64,000 nt of DNA from Paracoccus salipaludis (GTDB lineage: Bacteria; Pseudomonadota; Alphaproteobacteria; Rhodobacterales; Rhodobacteraceae), in contig NZ_NSJZ01000005.1 of assembly GCF_002287065.1 (NCBI RefSeq), positions 186,001-250,000 of the forward strand, written 5' to 3'. The translations under genes were made by a program, and so were the position numbers. Below, piece after piece: positions 16,369-24,791 of this stretch. The notes under the pieces were generated by a model, which saw only the letters and a list, made by a program, of their open reading frames with translations, searched no databases and was not told the origin of the DNA. Within the stretch, counting starts at the first letter, position 1. Each line of letters opens with the position of its first letter.

Positions 16369-18354
16369 ATGCACGCAGACGTCGGAGACACGGGAGAGGG
16401 TTTGAACGCGGCCATTCGCGCCCAGGCCGCCAGCCTGAAGGCGCAGCTGCATGCCAACCACAAGCTGGTCCTTGCCGATGCAGTGGGGGTCGTGCTGGCC
16501 TGCGGAACGGCCCTTCTGCTGTCGGCGGGCCCCCATTTCGGCATGACCGAACTGGCTGCCCTGCCCCGGCTGGTGGCGCTGGTGCTGCTGGTGGGAATGC
16601 CCGTCTTCACCTGCTTCGGCTTCTACCGGCGGCACGCGCGCTCGTCCTCGCTGCCGGATCTGCCGATCCTTGTGCCGGGAACGGCCACCGCGCTGCTGGT
16701 CGCCCTGTGGATCGAGCACGCCACCGACCTTGTTCCCGAGGCGCCGCTGACGACCTGGCCGATCCTGCTTCTGGCGCTGATGCCGCTGCTGGGTGGCGCG
16801 CGGCTGGTTGCCCGCCACCGCGAGATCCTGCGCCTGGGGTCGCGCGACACGGCCGACGCCCCGCGCGAGCCGGTGCTGCTGGTGGGCACGGACGCCTCGG
16901 CCGACCTGTTCCTGCGGGCAATCCGCCAGGGGCCGGCGCGCTACGACGTCATCGGGATCATCGACAGCTCCAGCACCAGCGCCAGCCTTCTGTTCCACAG
17001 CGTGCCGATCCTGGGGGCGGTGCGCGATCCGGGGCCGGTGCTGGCGCGGCTGGCGGCCGCCAACCGCCTGCCCCGGCAGATCTTCCTGACCGGGCCGGTC
17101 ACGCATTTCGACCGCGACGGCATGGCGGTGCTGCTGAAATGGGCGGAAGGCCGGGGCATCCGCGTGCGCTCGCTGCCCGACCTGACCGACCCCGACCAGC
17201 GCCGCATCCCGCCGGGCGGCGCCCTGCGCGACATCGACCCCGAGGACGTCCTGACCCGCCCGCAGGCGCGGGTCGAGCGCCAGCTTCTCGCGCTGACCTA
17301 CCAGGGGCGGCGGGTGCTGGTGACGGGCGCGGGCGGGTCCATCGGCAGCGAGATGGTGCGCCAGATCGCCTCGCTGCGTCCGGCCGAGATCGTGCTGATC
17401 GAGAATTGCGAGTTCAACGCCTACCAGGTCGACCGCTCGCTGGCCCGCCACTTTCCCGACGTCCCGCGCCACCTGCATATCTGCTGCGTGCGCGACCGGG
17501 AAAAGCTTCTGGCCCTGTTTCGCCAGCACCGGCCCGAGCTGGTCTTCAACGCCGCCGCCCTGAAGCACGTCCCCTTGGTCGAGCAGAACCCGGCCGAAGG
17601 CGTGCTGACCAATGTCATCGGCGCCCGCAACGTCTCGGACGCCGCCCGCGACGTGGGGGCCTTGGCGATGGTCCAGGTCTCGACCGACAAGGCCGTCAAC
17701 ACCACCAACGTCATGGGCGCCACCAAGCGCGTGGCCGAGTTCTATGCCCAGGCGCAGGATCTCATCACCCGCGAGATCGGCTGCGAGACGCGCTTCTTCG
17801 CGGTCCGCTTCGGCAACGTGCTGGGCTCGTCGGGCTCGCTGGTGCCGTTGTTCCAGGAACAGATCGCGCGCGGCGGTCCGCTGACCGTGACGGACCCGCG
17901 GATGGAGCGGTATTTCATGACCATCCGCGAGGCGGTGGAGCTGACGCTGGTCGCGGCCGCCCAGGGGTTGCGCAATCCGAACGAAAGCGGGCGCATCTTC
18001 GTTCTCGACATGGGCAAGCCCATCCGCATCGTGGACCTCGCCGAGCGCATGATCCGCATGGCAGGGAAAGAGCCCGGCCGCGACATCCGCATCGAGTTCG
18101 TGGGCATCCGCCCCGGCGAGAAGCTGTTCGAGGAACTGTTCGACCGCAACGAGGTCGTCCGCCCCGCGGGCTTCGCGGGCGTCAACTGCGCCGTGCCGAC
18201 GCCCGTTCCGATCTCGCGGCTGCGGGCCGCGATGGGCAAGCTGGAACAAGCCGCGCGCGCCGGGGACGAGACCACGCTGCGCAGGCTGCTGGCCGAGCTG
18301 GTGCCCGGCTACCGCGCGGGCGGCGCCGAGGAACCGCAGGACAAGGTCGCATGA
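16369..18354 (+). CDS. Membrane-bound NDP-sugar 4,6-dehydratase (CapD/WbpM/FlaA1 type)
   Basis: This 661-residue protein has four N-terminal membrane helices (about residues 33-145), a CoA-binding-like Rossmann domain (about 167-290) and a catalytic SDR domain. The SDR domain carries the NAD motif TGAGGSIGSE near residues 319-328 and the active-site stretch STDKAVNTTNVMGATKR. Met instead of Tyr before the ATK lysine is typical of the WbpM branch. These enzymes convert UDP-GlcNAc to a 4-keto-6-deoxy sugar, the usual precursor of QuiNAc, FucNAc or bacillosamine. The start at 16369 is preferred to an in-frame ATG at 16279 because the first helix begins soon after it. It could feed the DegT aminotransferase at 2100-3272. 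Confidence 0.9.
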   Translation: MHADVGDTGEGLNAAIRAQAASLKAQLHANHKLVLADAVGVVLACGTALLLSAGPHFGMTELAALPRLVALVLLVGMPVFTCFGFYRRHARSSSLPDLPILVPGTATALLVALWIEHATDLVPEAPLTTWPILLLALMPLLGGARLVARHREILRLGSRDTADAPREPVLLVGTDASADLFLRAIRQGPARYDVIGIIDSSSTSASLLFHSVPILGAVRDPGPVLARLAAANRLPRQIFLTGPVTHFDRDGMAVLLKWAEGRGIRVRSLPDLTDPDQRRIPPGGALRDIDPEDVLTRPQARVERQLLALTYQGRRVLVTGAGGSIGSEMVRQIASLRPAEIVLIENCEFNAYQVDRSLARHFPDVPRHLHICCVRDREKLLALFRQHRPELVFNAAALKHVPLVEQNPAEGVLTNVIGARNVSDAARDVGALAMVQVSTDKAVNTTNVMGATKRVAEFYAQAQDLITREIGCETRFFAVRFGNVLGSSGSLVPLFQEQIARGGPLTVTDPRMERYFMTIREAVELTLVAAAQGLRNPNESGRIFVLDMGKPIRIVDLAERMIRMAGKEPGRDIRIEFVGIRPGEKLFEELFDRNEVVRPAGFAGVNCAVPTPVPISRLRAAMGKLEQAARAGDETTLRRLLAELVPGYRAGGAEEPQDKVA

Positions 18355-19571
18355 ACCGGATGGTTTCCCCGCCCGGCGGCCACTCGCAGGCAGGCGCGGC
18401 GCCGCGCCGGGTCATGGTCATCGGCTCGCTGGGCTGGTCGCTGGTCAACTTCCGGCTGGACCTGATGCGGCGGATGCGGGCTAACGGCCACCATGTGACC
18501 GCCGTCACCCCCGACCTGGACGGCGAGATCCGCCAAAGGCTGGAATCCCTGGGCATCCGCACCGCCACGGTGCCGATGCAGCGCACCGGGATCAACCCGC
18601 TGGCCGACATGGCGACGATGGAGGCCCTGCGCCGGCTGATGCGGCGCGAGCGGCCGGATGTCGTGATCCCCTACACCATGAAGCCCATCGTCTATGGCGC
18701 CATGGCCGCGCGCCTGGCGGGGGTTCCGGCCTGCTATCCCCTGTTCACCGGGCTGGGCTATGCCTTCTCGGACCCGCGCCCGCGCGGCAAGCGGCGCATC
18801 GTGCGCGACATCTCGGTCGCGCTGCACCGGCTGGCGACGGGGCGCGTGGACCTCGCCTTCTGCTACAACGACGCGGACCGCGACGACATCCGCCGCCACC
18901 GGATGATCCCGCCCGACGCGCGGTTGGTGGGGGTCCCCGGCTCGGGCGTCGATACCGCGCGCTTCGCGCCCGCGCCCCTTCCGCCGGGGCCGCCGGTCTT
19001 CCTGTTCGTGGGCCGGATGCTGCGCAGCAAGGGGGTCGAGGACGCCCTCGCCGCCGCCCGCCTGCTGCGGGCGCAGGGGCTGCCCGTCCGGCTGGAACTG
19101 CTGGGCCCGACCGACAGCAACCCCGACGCGATCGCGCCCGAGCTGCTGGCGCGCTGGCAGGCCTCGGGCGAGGCGGTGGTGCTGGGCGAAACGCGCGACG
19201 TGGTCCCGCACCTGCACCGCGCCCATGTGGTCGTGCTGCCGACCCGCCTGCGCGAGGGCGTGCCGCGCACCATCCTCGAAGCCATGGCCTGCGGCCGCCC
19301 CGTCATCACCACCGACGCGCCCGGCTGCCGCGAGACGGTGGCCGACGGGCGCTCGGGTCTCGTGGTGCCGGCGGGCGACGTGCCCGCGCTGGCCCGCGCG
19401 ATGGGGGCCTTCGTCGAGGACCCCTCGCTGGTCCGGCGCATGGGGGCCGAGGCGCGCCGTCAGGTCTGCGAGCACCATGACGTGGACCTGGTCAACCGCA
19501 TCATCCTGACCGCGACCGGGCTTGAGGCCGAAGGCGACAGCCGGGCGCTGGAACGGGAGGCTGCGGCATGA
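18351..19571 (+). CDS. Glycosyltransferase, GT4 family (WbpH/PglA-like)
   Basis: The 406-residue GT-B protein starts by ATGA overlap with the dehydratase gene. The N-terminal domain has SLGWSLVNFRLDLMRRM and the block PYTMKPIVYGAMAARLAGVPACYPLFTGLGYAF (split across residues 108-140), characteristic of transferases that act on N-acetylated deoxyamino sugars next to WbpM-type dehydratases. The donor domain has FLFVGRMLRSKG and the EX7E motif EGVPRTILEAMACGRPVITTD. It is expected to add an amino sugar in the cytoplasm. It overlaps gtrA-like gene 19568-19978 by 4 bp. Confidence 0.87.
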   Translation: MNRMVSPPGGHSQAGAAPRRVMVIGSLGWSLVNFRLDLMRRMRANGHHVTAVTPDLDGEIRQRLESLGIRTATVPMQRTGINPLADMATMEALRRLMRRERPDVVIPYTMKPIVYGAMAARLAGVPACYPLFTGLGYAFSDPRPRGKRRIVRDISVALHRLATGRVDLAFCYNDADRDDIRRHRMIPPDARLVGVPGSGVDTARFAPAPLPPGPPVFLFVGRMLRSKGVEDALAAARLLRAQGLPVRLELLGPTDSNPDAIAPELLARWQASGEAVVLGETRDVVPHLHRAHVVVLPTRLREGVPRTILEAMACGRPVITTDAPGCRETVADGRSGLVVPAGDVPALARAMGAFVEDPSLVRRMGAEARRQVCEHHDVDLVNRIILTATGLEAEGDSRALEREAAA

Positions 19572-19978
19572 CCTCGGCGGCCCTGCCCCTTCGCCCCGAG
19601 GCGCGCACGGCCTTTCTGCGCTTCCTCGCCGTGGGCGTGCTGAACACCGCCTTCGGGTATGGCGTCTACGCGGCGGGCGTGCTGGCCGGGCTGCCCGCGC
19701 AGGCGGCGCTGGCGCTGCAGTTCCTGCTGGGCGCCTTGTGGAACTACCGCCTGCACGCCCGGCTGGTCTTTGCCGTGCGGGGCTGGGGCCGCCTGCCCGC
19801 CTATGTCGGCGCTTATCTGCTGATCTGGGCGCTGAACGCGCTGGCGTTGCGCGGGCTGCTGGCGGCGGGCATGGGGCCGCTGGCCGCGCAGGCGCTGGTC
19901 CTGCCCGCGACGGTTATTCTGTCCTGGGGGCTGATCGGCCGCGTCATGGGCTTTCACGCAGCAGGGGGCCGGTCATGA
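19568..19978 (+). CDS. GtrA-family membrane protein
   Basis: This is a small (136 aa) four-helix membrane protein with the GtrA start FLRFLAVGVLNTAFGYGVY and the conserved LGALWNYRLHARLVF around residues 56-70. GtrA-like proteins are proposed flippases for polyprenyl-phosphate-linked monosaccharides. They usually pair with a GtrB transferase, which is present here about 7 kb downstream (27008-27976), and with a serotype-specific membrane transferase; the next gene is a candidate for that. Both ends overlap neighbours by 4 bp. Confidence 0.85.
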   Translation: MTSAALPLRPEARTAFLRFLAVGVLNTAFGYGVYAAGVLAGLPAQAALALQFLLGALWNYRLHARLVFAVRGWGRLPAYVGAYLLIWALNALALRGLLAAGMGPLAAQALVLPATVILSWGLIGRVMGFHAAGGRS

Positions 19979-21603
19979 GCGTCACCGACCTGCCCGCCCC
20001 CCGCAGCCTGTCCCGCCAGGCGCTGCTGGCCATGCTGGCGGTCGGGGGCCTGCTTCTGCTGGGCGCGGCGCTTTACGGGCGCATCATGGGCTTTGACCTG
20101 CGCCGCGACGAATGGATGTTCGTCCCGCCCGCCGCCACCCTGGGGGACTGGGCGCTGTATTCCGGGCAGTTCTACAACCACGTGCCCTACTCGGCTTGGG
20201 CCTTCCGGGCGGTCCACCTCGCGTTGCCGGGGCTGGATCTGCTGACGTCGGCGCGGCTGACGGTCTTTCTGGCCTGGCTGCTGCTGCTGGGCGGGGCCTT
20301 CTGGGCGGGCTGGCGGATCGCAGGCTCGGCACGCGTGGGCCTGTTCGCGGCGGCGATCCCCCTGGGCAGCGAGACGCTTCTGTCGCAGGCCGGCATGGCC
20401 GCCACGAACAACCTGCTGCCGCTGCCCTTCATCCTGCTGGGGCTGGCGCTGTTCTCGGCGGCGCACCTGAGCGGGCGCTCGCCCTTCGGCCTCTACTTCG
20501 CGGCCGGGCTGTCGCTGTCGGTGGCGGCCGGGATGAAGGCCAGCGCCATCGCCTTCGTCCCCGCGGTCGTGGCGGCCTGCTTCCTGCTGCCGCGCGGCCT
20601 TCCCCTGGCCCGGCGTGCGCGGCTGACCGCGCTGCCGGTCGCGCTGGGCGGGCTTGCCGGGGCGCTGCCGCTGTTCTGGCTGGCGCTGACCGAGCCCACC
20701 TTCTTCGACCATGTGCTGCGCTATCATTCGGGCCCGCACGTCGCCTTCTGGCAGGCCAATGCCGCCCTTGAGCCGGGGCTGGCCATGGGGCTGCCGGGCA
20801 AGGTCCAACTGGCGCAGGGCGCCTGGCTGGCCGGTGGCGCGATCCTGGGACTGTTCGTCGCCGCAATGGCCTGGACGATGCGCCCGCGGCAACCCGCGCG
20901 CGGGACGGATGGTGCGCGGGCCGCGCAGGCGGCGGCGGTGGCCGGCGCGGCGATGCTGACCGCGGCGGCGCTGGCCTTTGTCCCGACCCCGGCCTTTCCG
21001 CAGTATTTCGTCCAGCCGCTGGCGGGGCTTCCGGTGCTGGCGGCGCTGGCGATCCGCGCCCTGCCGCCGGCGCCCCGGTCCGTCCTGCTGCGCGCCCTGC
21101 CCGCCGCCGTCGTCCTGATGGGGGCGGTCGCGCTGCCGCGCCTGGCCACGGGGCTGGCCGACCTGCGCCACCCCGACCGCCTGACGCCCGCGCGCCTGAG
21201 CCACGGGGCCGAGGCGCTGGCCCGCCTGGCCGCCCCGGACGGGATCGCCGCCGGGCCGGTCGCCACGCTGTCGCCCCTTTATCCCCTGCAGGCCGGCCTG
21301 CCGATCTATCCCGAATTCGCGTCCGGCCCCTTTGCCTGGCGCGTGGCGGGCCACATCGCCCCCGGCCTGCGCGCATCCTACGTCATGGCAGGCCCCGAGG
21401 ACCTGGCGCGGCTGTTCGATGCCCGGCCTCCGGCGGCCATCCTCACGGGCTTCGATCCCGCGCTGGAAACCCCGCTGGAAGACTATGCCCGTGCCCATGG
21501 CTACCAGCCCAGGGCCATCCCCGAAATCAACGACCGATACGGGACCGGAACGCTCTGGCTTCCCGCCGGCGCAATCCCGGACAATCCAGGAGGCACTCCA
21601 TGA
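19975..21603 (+). CDS. Polytopic membrane glycosyltransferase (GT39/GT83-like)
   Basis: The 542-residue protein has about 11-12 hydrophobic helices. It carries an acidic motif right after the first helix (DLRRDEWMF, residues about 39-47), as expected for the catalytic Asp/Glu in the first periplasmic loop of GT-C enzymes that use polyprenyl-phosphate sugars. A soluble periplasmic-like C-terminal part follows the last helix. It starts by ATGA overlap with the gtrA-like gene and overlaps rfbF by 4 bp. It may be the third, transferring component of a Gtr-type side-chain system. Sequence similarity to named families is weak by eye. Confidence 0.7.
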   Translation: MSVTDLPAPRSLSRQALLAMLAVGGLLLLGAALYGRIMGFDLRRDEWMFVPPAATLGDWALYSGQFYNHVPYSAWAFRAVHLALPGLDLLTSARLTVFLAWLLLLGGAFWAGWRIAGSARVGLFAAAIPLGSETLLSQAGMAATNNLLPLPFILLGLALFSAAHLSGRSPFGLYFAAGLSLSVAAGMKASAIAFVPAVVAACFLLPRGLPLARRARLTALPVALGGLAGALPLFWLALTEPTFFDHVLRYHSGPHVAFWQANAALEPGLAMGLPGKVQLAQGAWLAGGAILGLFVAAMAWTMRPRQPARGTDGARAAQAAAVAGAAMLTAAALAFVPTPAFPQYFVQPLAGLPVLAALAIRALPPAPRSVLLRALPAAVVLMGAVALPRLATGLADLRHPDRLTPARLSHGAEALARLAAPDGIAAGPVATLSPLYPLQAGLPIYPEFASGPFAWRVAGHIAPGLRASYVMAGPEDLARLFDARPPAAILTGFDPALETPLEDYARAHGYQPRAIPEINDRYGTGTLWLPAGAIPDNPGGTP

Positions 21604-22409
21604 AGACGATCCTGCTCGCGGGCGGCCTCGGCTCTCGCCTTGCCGAGGAAACCGTGGCCATCCCGAAGCCCATGGTCGAGGTCGGCGGCCGCCCCATCAT
21701 CGCCCGCGTGATGGATATCTACTGCCAGTTCGGCCACACCGACTTCATCGTGGCCGCCGGCTACAAGGCGATGATGCTCAAGCAGTTCTTCGCCAACTAC
21801 CACCTGATCGCCAATGACATCAGCGTTTCGGTGGACACGGGCGAGGTGCGGCTGTCCCCCATCAGCAAGGGCGGCTGGAACGTCTCGGTCGTGGACACGG
21901 GCGCGCATACCATGACCAGCGGGCGCATCGCGCGCCTGCGCGACTGGGTCGGGGACGAGACCTTCATGGTCACCTACTCGGACGGGCTGGGCAACGTGGA
22001 CATCGGCGCCCTGCTGGATTTCCACCGCAGCCACGGCAAGCTGGCGACCGTCACCGCCGTCCAGCCCCCTGCCCGCTTCGGCGCGATCGAGCTTGCGGGC
22101 GACCGGGTGCAGGCCTTCACCGAAAAGGTCCGCCGCCACGACACCTGGATCAACGGCGGCTTCTTCGTCTTCGAGCCCGCCGTCTTCGACTATCTCGTGG
22201 ACGAGATGGAGCCGCTGGAGCAGACGCCCCTGGCCCAGCTGACGCAGGACGGCGAGCTGATGGCCTATCGCCATTTTGGCTTCTGGCACCCGATGGACAC
22301 GGTGCGCGACCGCAACACGCTGAACGAGCTCTGCATGGAGGACACGCCGCCCTGGCTGTGCTTCGACGAAAAGACCCGGCGGCGCGAACACCTGGCGCTG
22401 GCGATATGA
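21600..22409 (+). CDS. rfbF: Glucose-1-phosphate cytidylyltransferase
   Basis: This 269-residue nucleotidyltransferase has the signature LLAGGLGSRLAEET (residues 5-18) and IPKPMVEVGGRPII. It also shows the RfbF-specific stretches GYKAMMLKQFF and LRDWVGDETFMVTYSDGLGNVD. It makes CDP-glucose from glucose-1-phosphate and CTP and so opens the CDP-hexose pathway. An excellent AGGAGG lies before the ATG. The gene overlaps the previous one by 4 bp and rfbG by 4 bp. Length and motif set match the CDP-glucose enzyme better than RmlA or GalU types. Confidence 0.93.
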   Translation: MKTILLAGGLGSRLAEETVAIPKPMVEVGGRPIIARVMDIYCQFGHTDFIVAAGYKAMMLKQFFANYHLIANDISVSVDTGEVRLSPISKGGWNVSVVDTGAHTMTSGRIARLRDWVGDETFMVTYSDGLGNVDIGALLDFHRSHGKLATVTAVQPPARFGAIELAGDRVQAFTEKVRRHDTWINGGFFVFEPAVFDYLVDEMEPLEQTPLAQLTQDGELMAYRHFGFWHPMDTVRDRNTLNELCMEDTPPWLCFDEKTRRREHLALAI

Positions 22410-23587
22410 ACGACCTCCGTCACCATACCGGCCCCGGTCCCGCCGCCGATCCCTTCGGCGGGGCCTTCACGGGCCGCCGGGTGCTGCTGACCGGGCAGAC
22501 CGGCTTCAAGGGCGGCTGGCTGGCGATGTGGCTGGACCGGCTGGGGGCCGAGACGCGGGCGGTCGCGCTGCCGCCCGACACCCAGCCGGCGCTGTATCAC
22601 CTAGCGCGGATCGACACGCTCTGCGACAGCCGCTTCGCCGACATCAACACGCCCCGCGACCTTGCCCGCGCGGTCGCGGGCTTCCGGCCCGACCTCATCA
22701 TCCACATGGCGGCCCAGGCGATCGTGCGCGACGGCTACGACCGCCCGGCCGAAACCTTCGCCACCAATGTGGTGGGCACGGCCAACGTGCTGGAAATCGC
22801 CCGCGCCGCCCGCGACGGGCTGAGCGGCGTGATCGTCGTCACCTCGGACAAGTGCTACGACAACCGCGAATGGGACTGGGGCTACCGCGAGACCGACCGG
22901 CTGGGCGGGCGCGACCCCTATTCCGCGTCCAAGGCCTGCACGGAACTGGTGGCCGAGGCCTACCGCCAGTCCTTTTTCGCCGAACCCGCGGGGCCGCAGC
23001 TGGCCACCGTGCGCGCGGGCAATGTCATCGGCGGCGGCGACTGGTCGTCCTTCCGGCTGATCCCCGACATCGTGCGCGCGACGCTGGAAGGGCGCGAGAC
23101 GGTGATCCGCAACCCCGCCAGCCTGCGGCCCTGGCAGCATGTGCTGGAACCGCTGGCGGGCTACCTGTCCATCGGCGCGGCCATGCTGGACGGGCGCGGG
23201 ACCGAGGTCGCGGGGGCCTGGAACTTCGGCCCCGACAATGACGCGGCGGTCCCGGTCGGCACCCTTTGCGCGATGCTGGCCGAGGCCTGGGGCGAGGGCG
23301 GCCCCCGCTTCCGGGTCGAGCCGCCGCCGAACGCGCCGCACGAGGCCGGCATCCTGCGGCTCGACAGCACCAAGGCGCGGCAGCGCCTGGGCTGGCAACC
23401 CCGGCTGTCGCTGCGCGAGGCGCTGGCGATGACGGCCGCCTGGTACCGCGCCCAGGCCGCGGGCGCCGACATGCTGCGCCTGTCCCTGACCCAGATCGCC
23501 GAATACGCGGCCCGCCTGCGTCCGGCCGTCCTTCCCTTTTCAGTTTCCGCCCCGCAAGCCAGCCAGTTTTCCGTTTCACGAGGGTGA
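22406..23587 (+). CDS. rfbG: CDP-glucose 4,6-dehydratase
   Basis: This 393-residue extended SDR has the NAD motif VLLTGQTGFKGGWLAMWL (residues 26-43), which is diagnostic of RfbG. It also has HMAAQAIVRDGYDRPAETF, the catalytic TSDKCYDN and the Tyr-Lys pair in DPYSASKACTELV. It converts CDP-glucose to CDP-4-keto-6-deoxyglucose. It starts by ATGA overlap with rfbF and ends 1 bp before the next gene. Together they commit the locus to a CDP-deoxyhexose. Confidence 0.93.
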   Translation: MNDLRHHTGPGPAADPFGGAFTGRRVLLTGQTGFKGGWLAMWLDRLGAETRAVALPPDTQPALYHLARIDTLCDSRFADINTPRDLARAVAGFRPDLIIHMAAQAIVRDGYDRPAETFATNVVGTANVLEIARAARDGLSGVIVVTSDKCYDNREWDWGYRETDRLGGRDPYSASKACTELVAEAYRQSFFAEPAGPQLATVRAGNVIGGGDWSSFRLIPDIVRATLEGRETVIRNPASLRPWQHVLEPLAGYLSIGAAMLDGRGTEVAGAWNFGPDNDAAVPVGTLCAMLAEAWGEGGPRFRVEPPPNAPHEAGILRLDSTKARQRLGWQPRLSLREALAMTAAWYRAQAAGADMLRLSLTQIAEYAARLRPAVLPFSVSAPQASQFSVSRG

Positions 23588-23588
23588 T

Positions 23589-24791
23589 ATGCGCGTCAAT
23601 TACGGCCAGACCGTCCATGGAGAGGAAGAAATCGCCGCCGTCACGGCGGTGCTGCGCAGCTCGACCCAGATGGGCAAGCATGTGCGCGAGATGCAGGAGC
23701 GGGTGGCCGCCCTTTTCGCCAAGCGGCACGGGATCATGGTGAACTCGGGCTCGTCCGCGAACTTCCTCGCGGTCGCGCTGCTGGACCTGCCCGCGGGGTC
23801 CGAGGTCATCACGCCCGCGCTGACCTTCGCCACCACCGTGGCGCCCCTTCTCCAGCACGGGCTGGTGCCGGCCTTCGTGGACGCGGCCGAGGGCACCTAC
23901 AACATCGACGCGGACCGGATCGAGGCGATGATCGGCCCCGACACCCGCGCGATCATGGTGCCCTCGCTGATCGGCAACCTGCCCGACTGGCCCCGCATCC
24001 GCCGGATCGCCGACGCCCACGGGCTGAAGGTGATCGAGGACAGCGCCGACACCCTGGGCGCCACCATCGGCGGGACCAGCACCGGGACGTGGTCGGACAT
24101 CTCGACCACCAGCTTCTACGGCAGCCATGTCATCAACTGCGCGGGCAACGGCGGGATGCTGTGCGTCAACGACGAGGCGCTGGCCCGGCGCGCGCTGCTG
24201 CTGCGGTCCTGGGGGCGGACCTCGTCGCTGTTCGTGGAAAGCGAGACGATCGAGAACCGCTTCAACGTGGACCTGGACGGCATCCCCTATGACGCCAAGT
24301 TCCTGTTCGAGGAACTGGGCTACAACATGGAGCCGTCCGAGATGGGCGCGGCCTTCGGGCTGGTCCAGCTTGGCCGCCTTCAGGCCAACATCGCCGCGCG
24401 CGAGGCGAACTTCACCCGCCATCTCGACTTCTTCTCGGCCTACGGGGACTGGTTCATCCTGCCCCGGCAGCTGCCCGAGTCCGTCACCGGCTGGCTGGCC
24501 TTCCCGCTGACCGTCCGGCCCGAGGCCCCCTTCACCCGGCGCGACCTGCAGATCTGGATGGAGCGCCGCGACATCCAGACCCGGCCCGTCTTCACCGGCA
24601 ACATCCTGCGCCAGCCCGCCATGCGCAACCAGCCCCGGCGCGAGGCCCCCGGCGGCTATCCGGTTGCCGACGCGGTGATGCGCGGCGGCATCCTGATGGC
24701 CTGCCACCACGGGCTGACGGACGACCAGATCGACTACATGCACGCCTCTTTCCAGGACTTCGCCGATCACGCCAGCAGAAAGGCCGGATGA
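23589..24791 (+). CDS. DegT-fold CDP-sugar 3-dehydratase-like PLP protein (His at the lysine site)
   Basis: The 400-residue protein is of the DegT fold, but the position of the PLP-binding lysine is His180 (SFYGSHVINCAGNGG). His at this site is the mark of sugar 3-dehydratases (RfbH/E1 of CDP sugars and ColD). RfbH/E1 also needs a cysteine cluster for [2Fe-2S] around the region following the GRTSSLF segment, and those cysteines are absent here (GRTSSLFVESETIENRFNVD carries none). It sits directly after rfbG, so CDP-4-keto-6-deoxyglucose is the likely substrate. It could make a 3-deoxy intermediate by a ColD-like, cluster-free route; an aminotransferase role looks unlikely without the lysine. 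Confidence 0.8.
   Translation: MRVNYGQTVHGEEEIAAVTAVLRSSTQMGKHVREMQERVAALFAKRHGIMVNSGSSANFLAVALLDLPAGSEVITPALTFATTVAPLLQHGLVPAFVDAAEGTYNIDADRIEAMIGPDTRAIMVPSLIGNLPDWPRIRRIADAHGLKVIEDSADTLGATIGGTSTGTWSDISTTSFYGSHVINCAGNGGMLCVNDEALARRALLLRSWGRTSSLFVESETIENRFNVDLDGIPYDAKFLFEELGYNMEPSEMGAAFGLVQLGRLQANIAAREANFTRHLDFFSAYGDWFILPRQLPESVTGWLAFPLTVRPEAPFTRRDLQIWMERRDIQTRPVFTGNILRQPAMRNQPRREAPGGYPVADAVMRGGILMACHHGLTDDQIDYMHASFQDFADHASRKAG

Noticed and set aside
23589-24791. Reading as an ordinary sugar aminotransferase
   Set aside because: The Schiff-base lysine is replaced by His180, which fits dehydratases and not transaminases.
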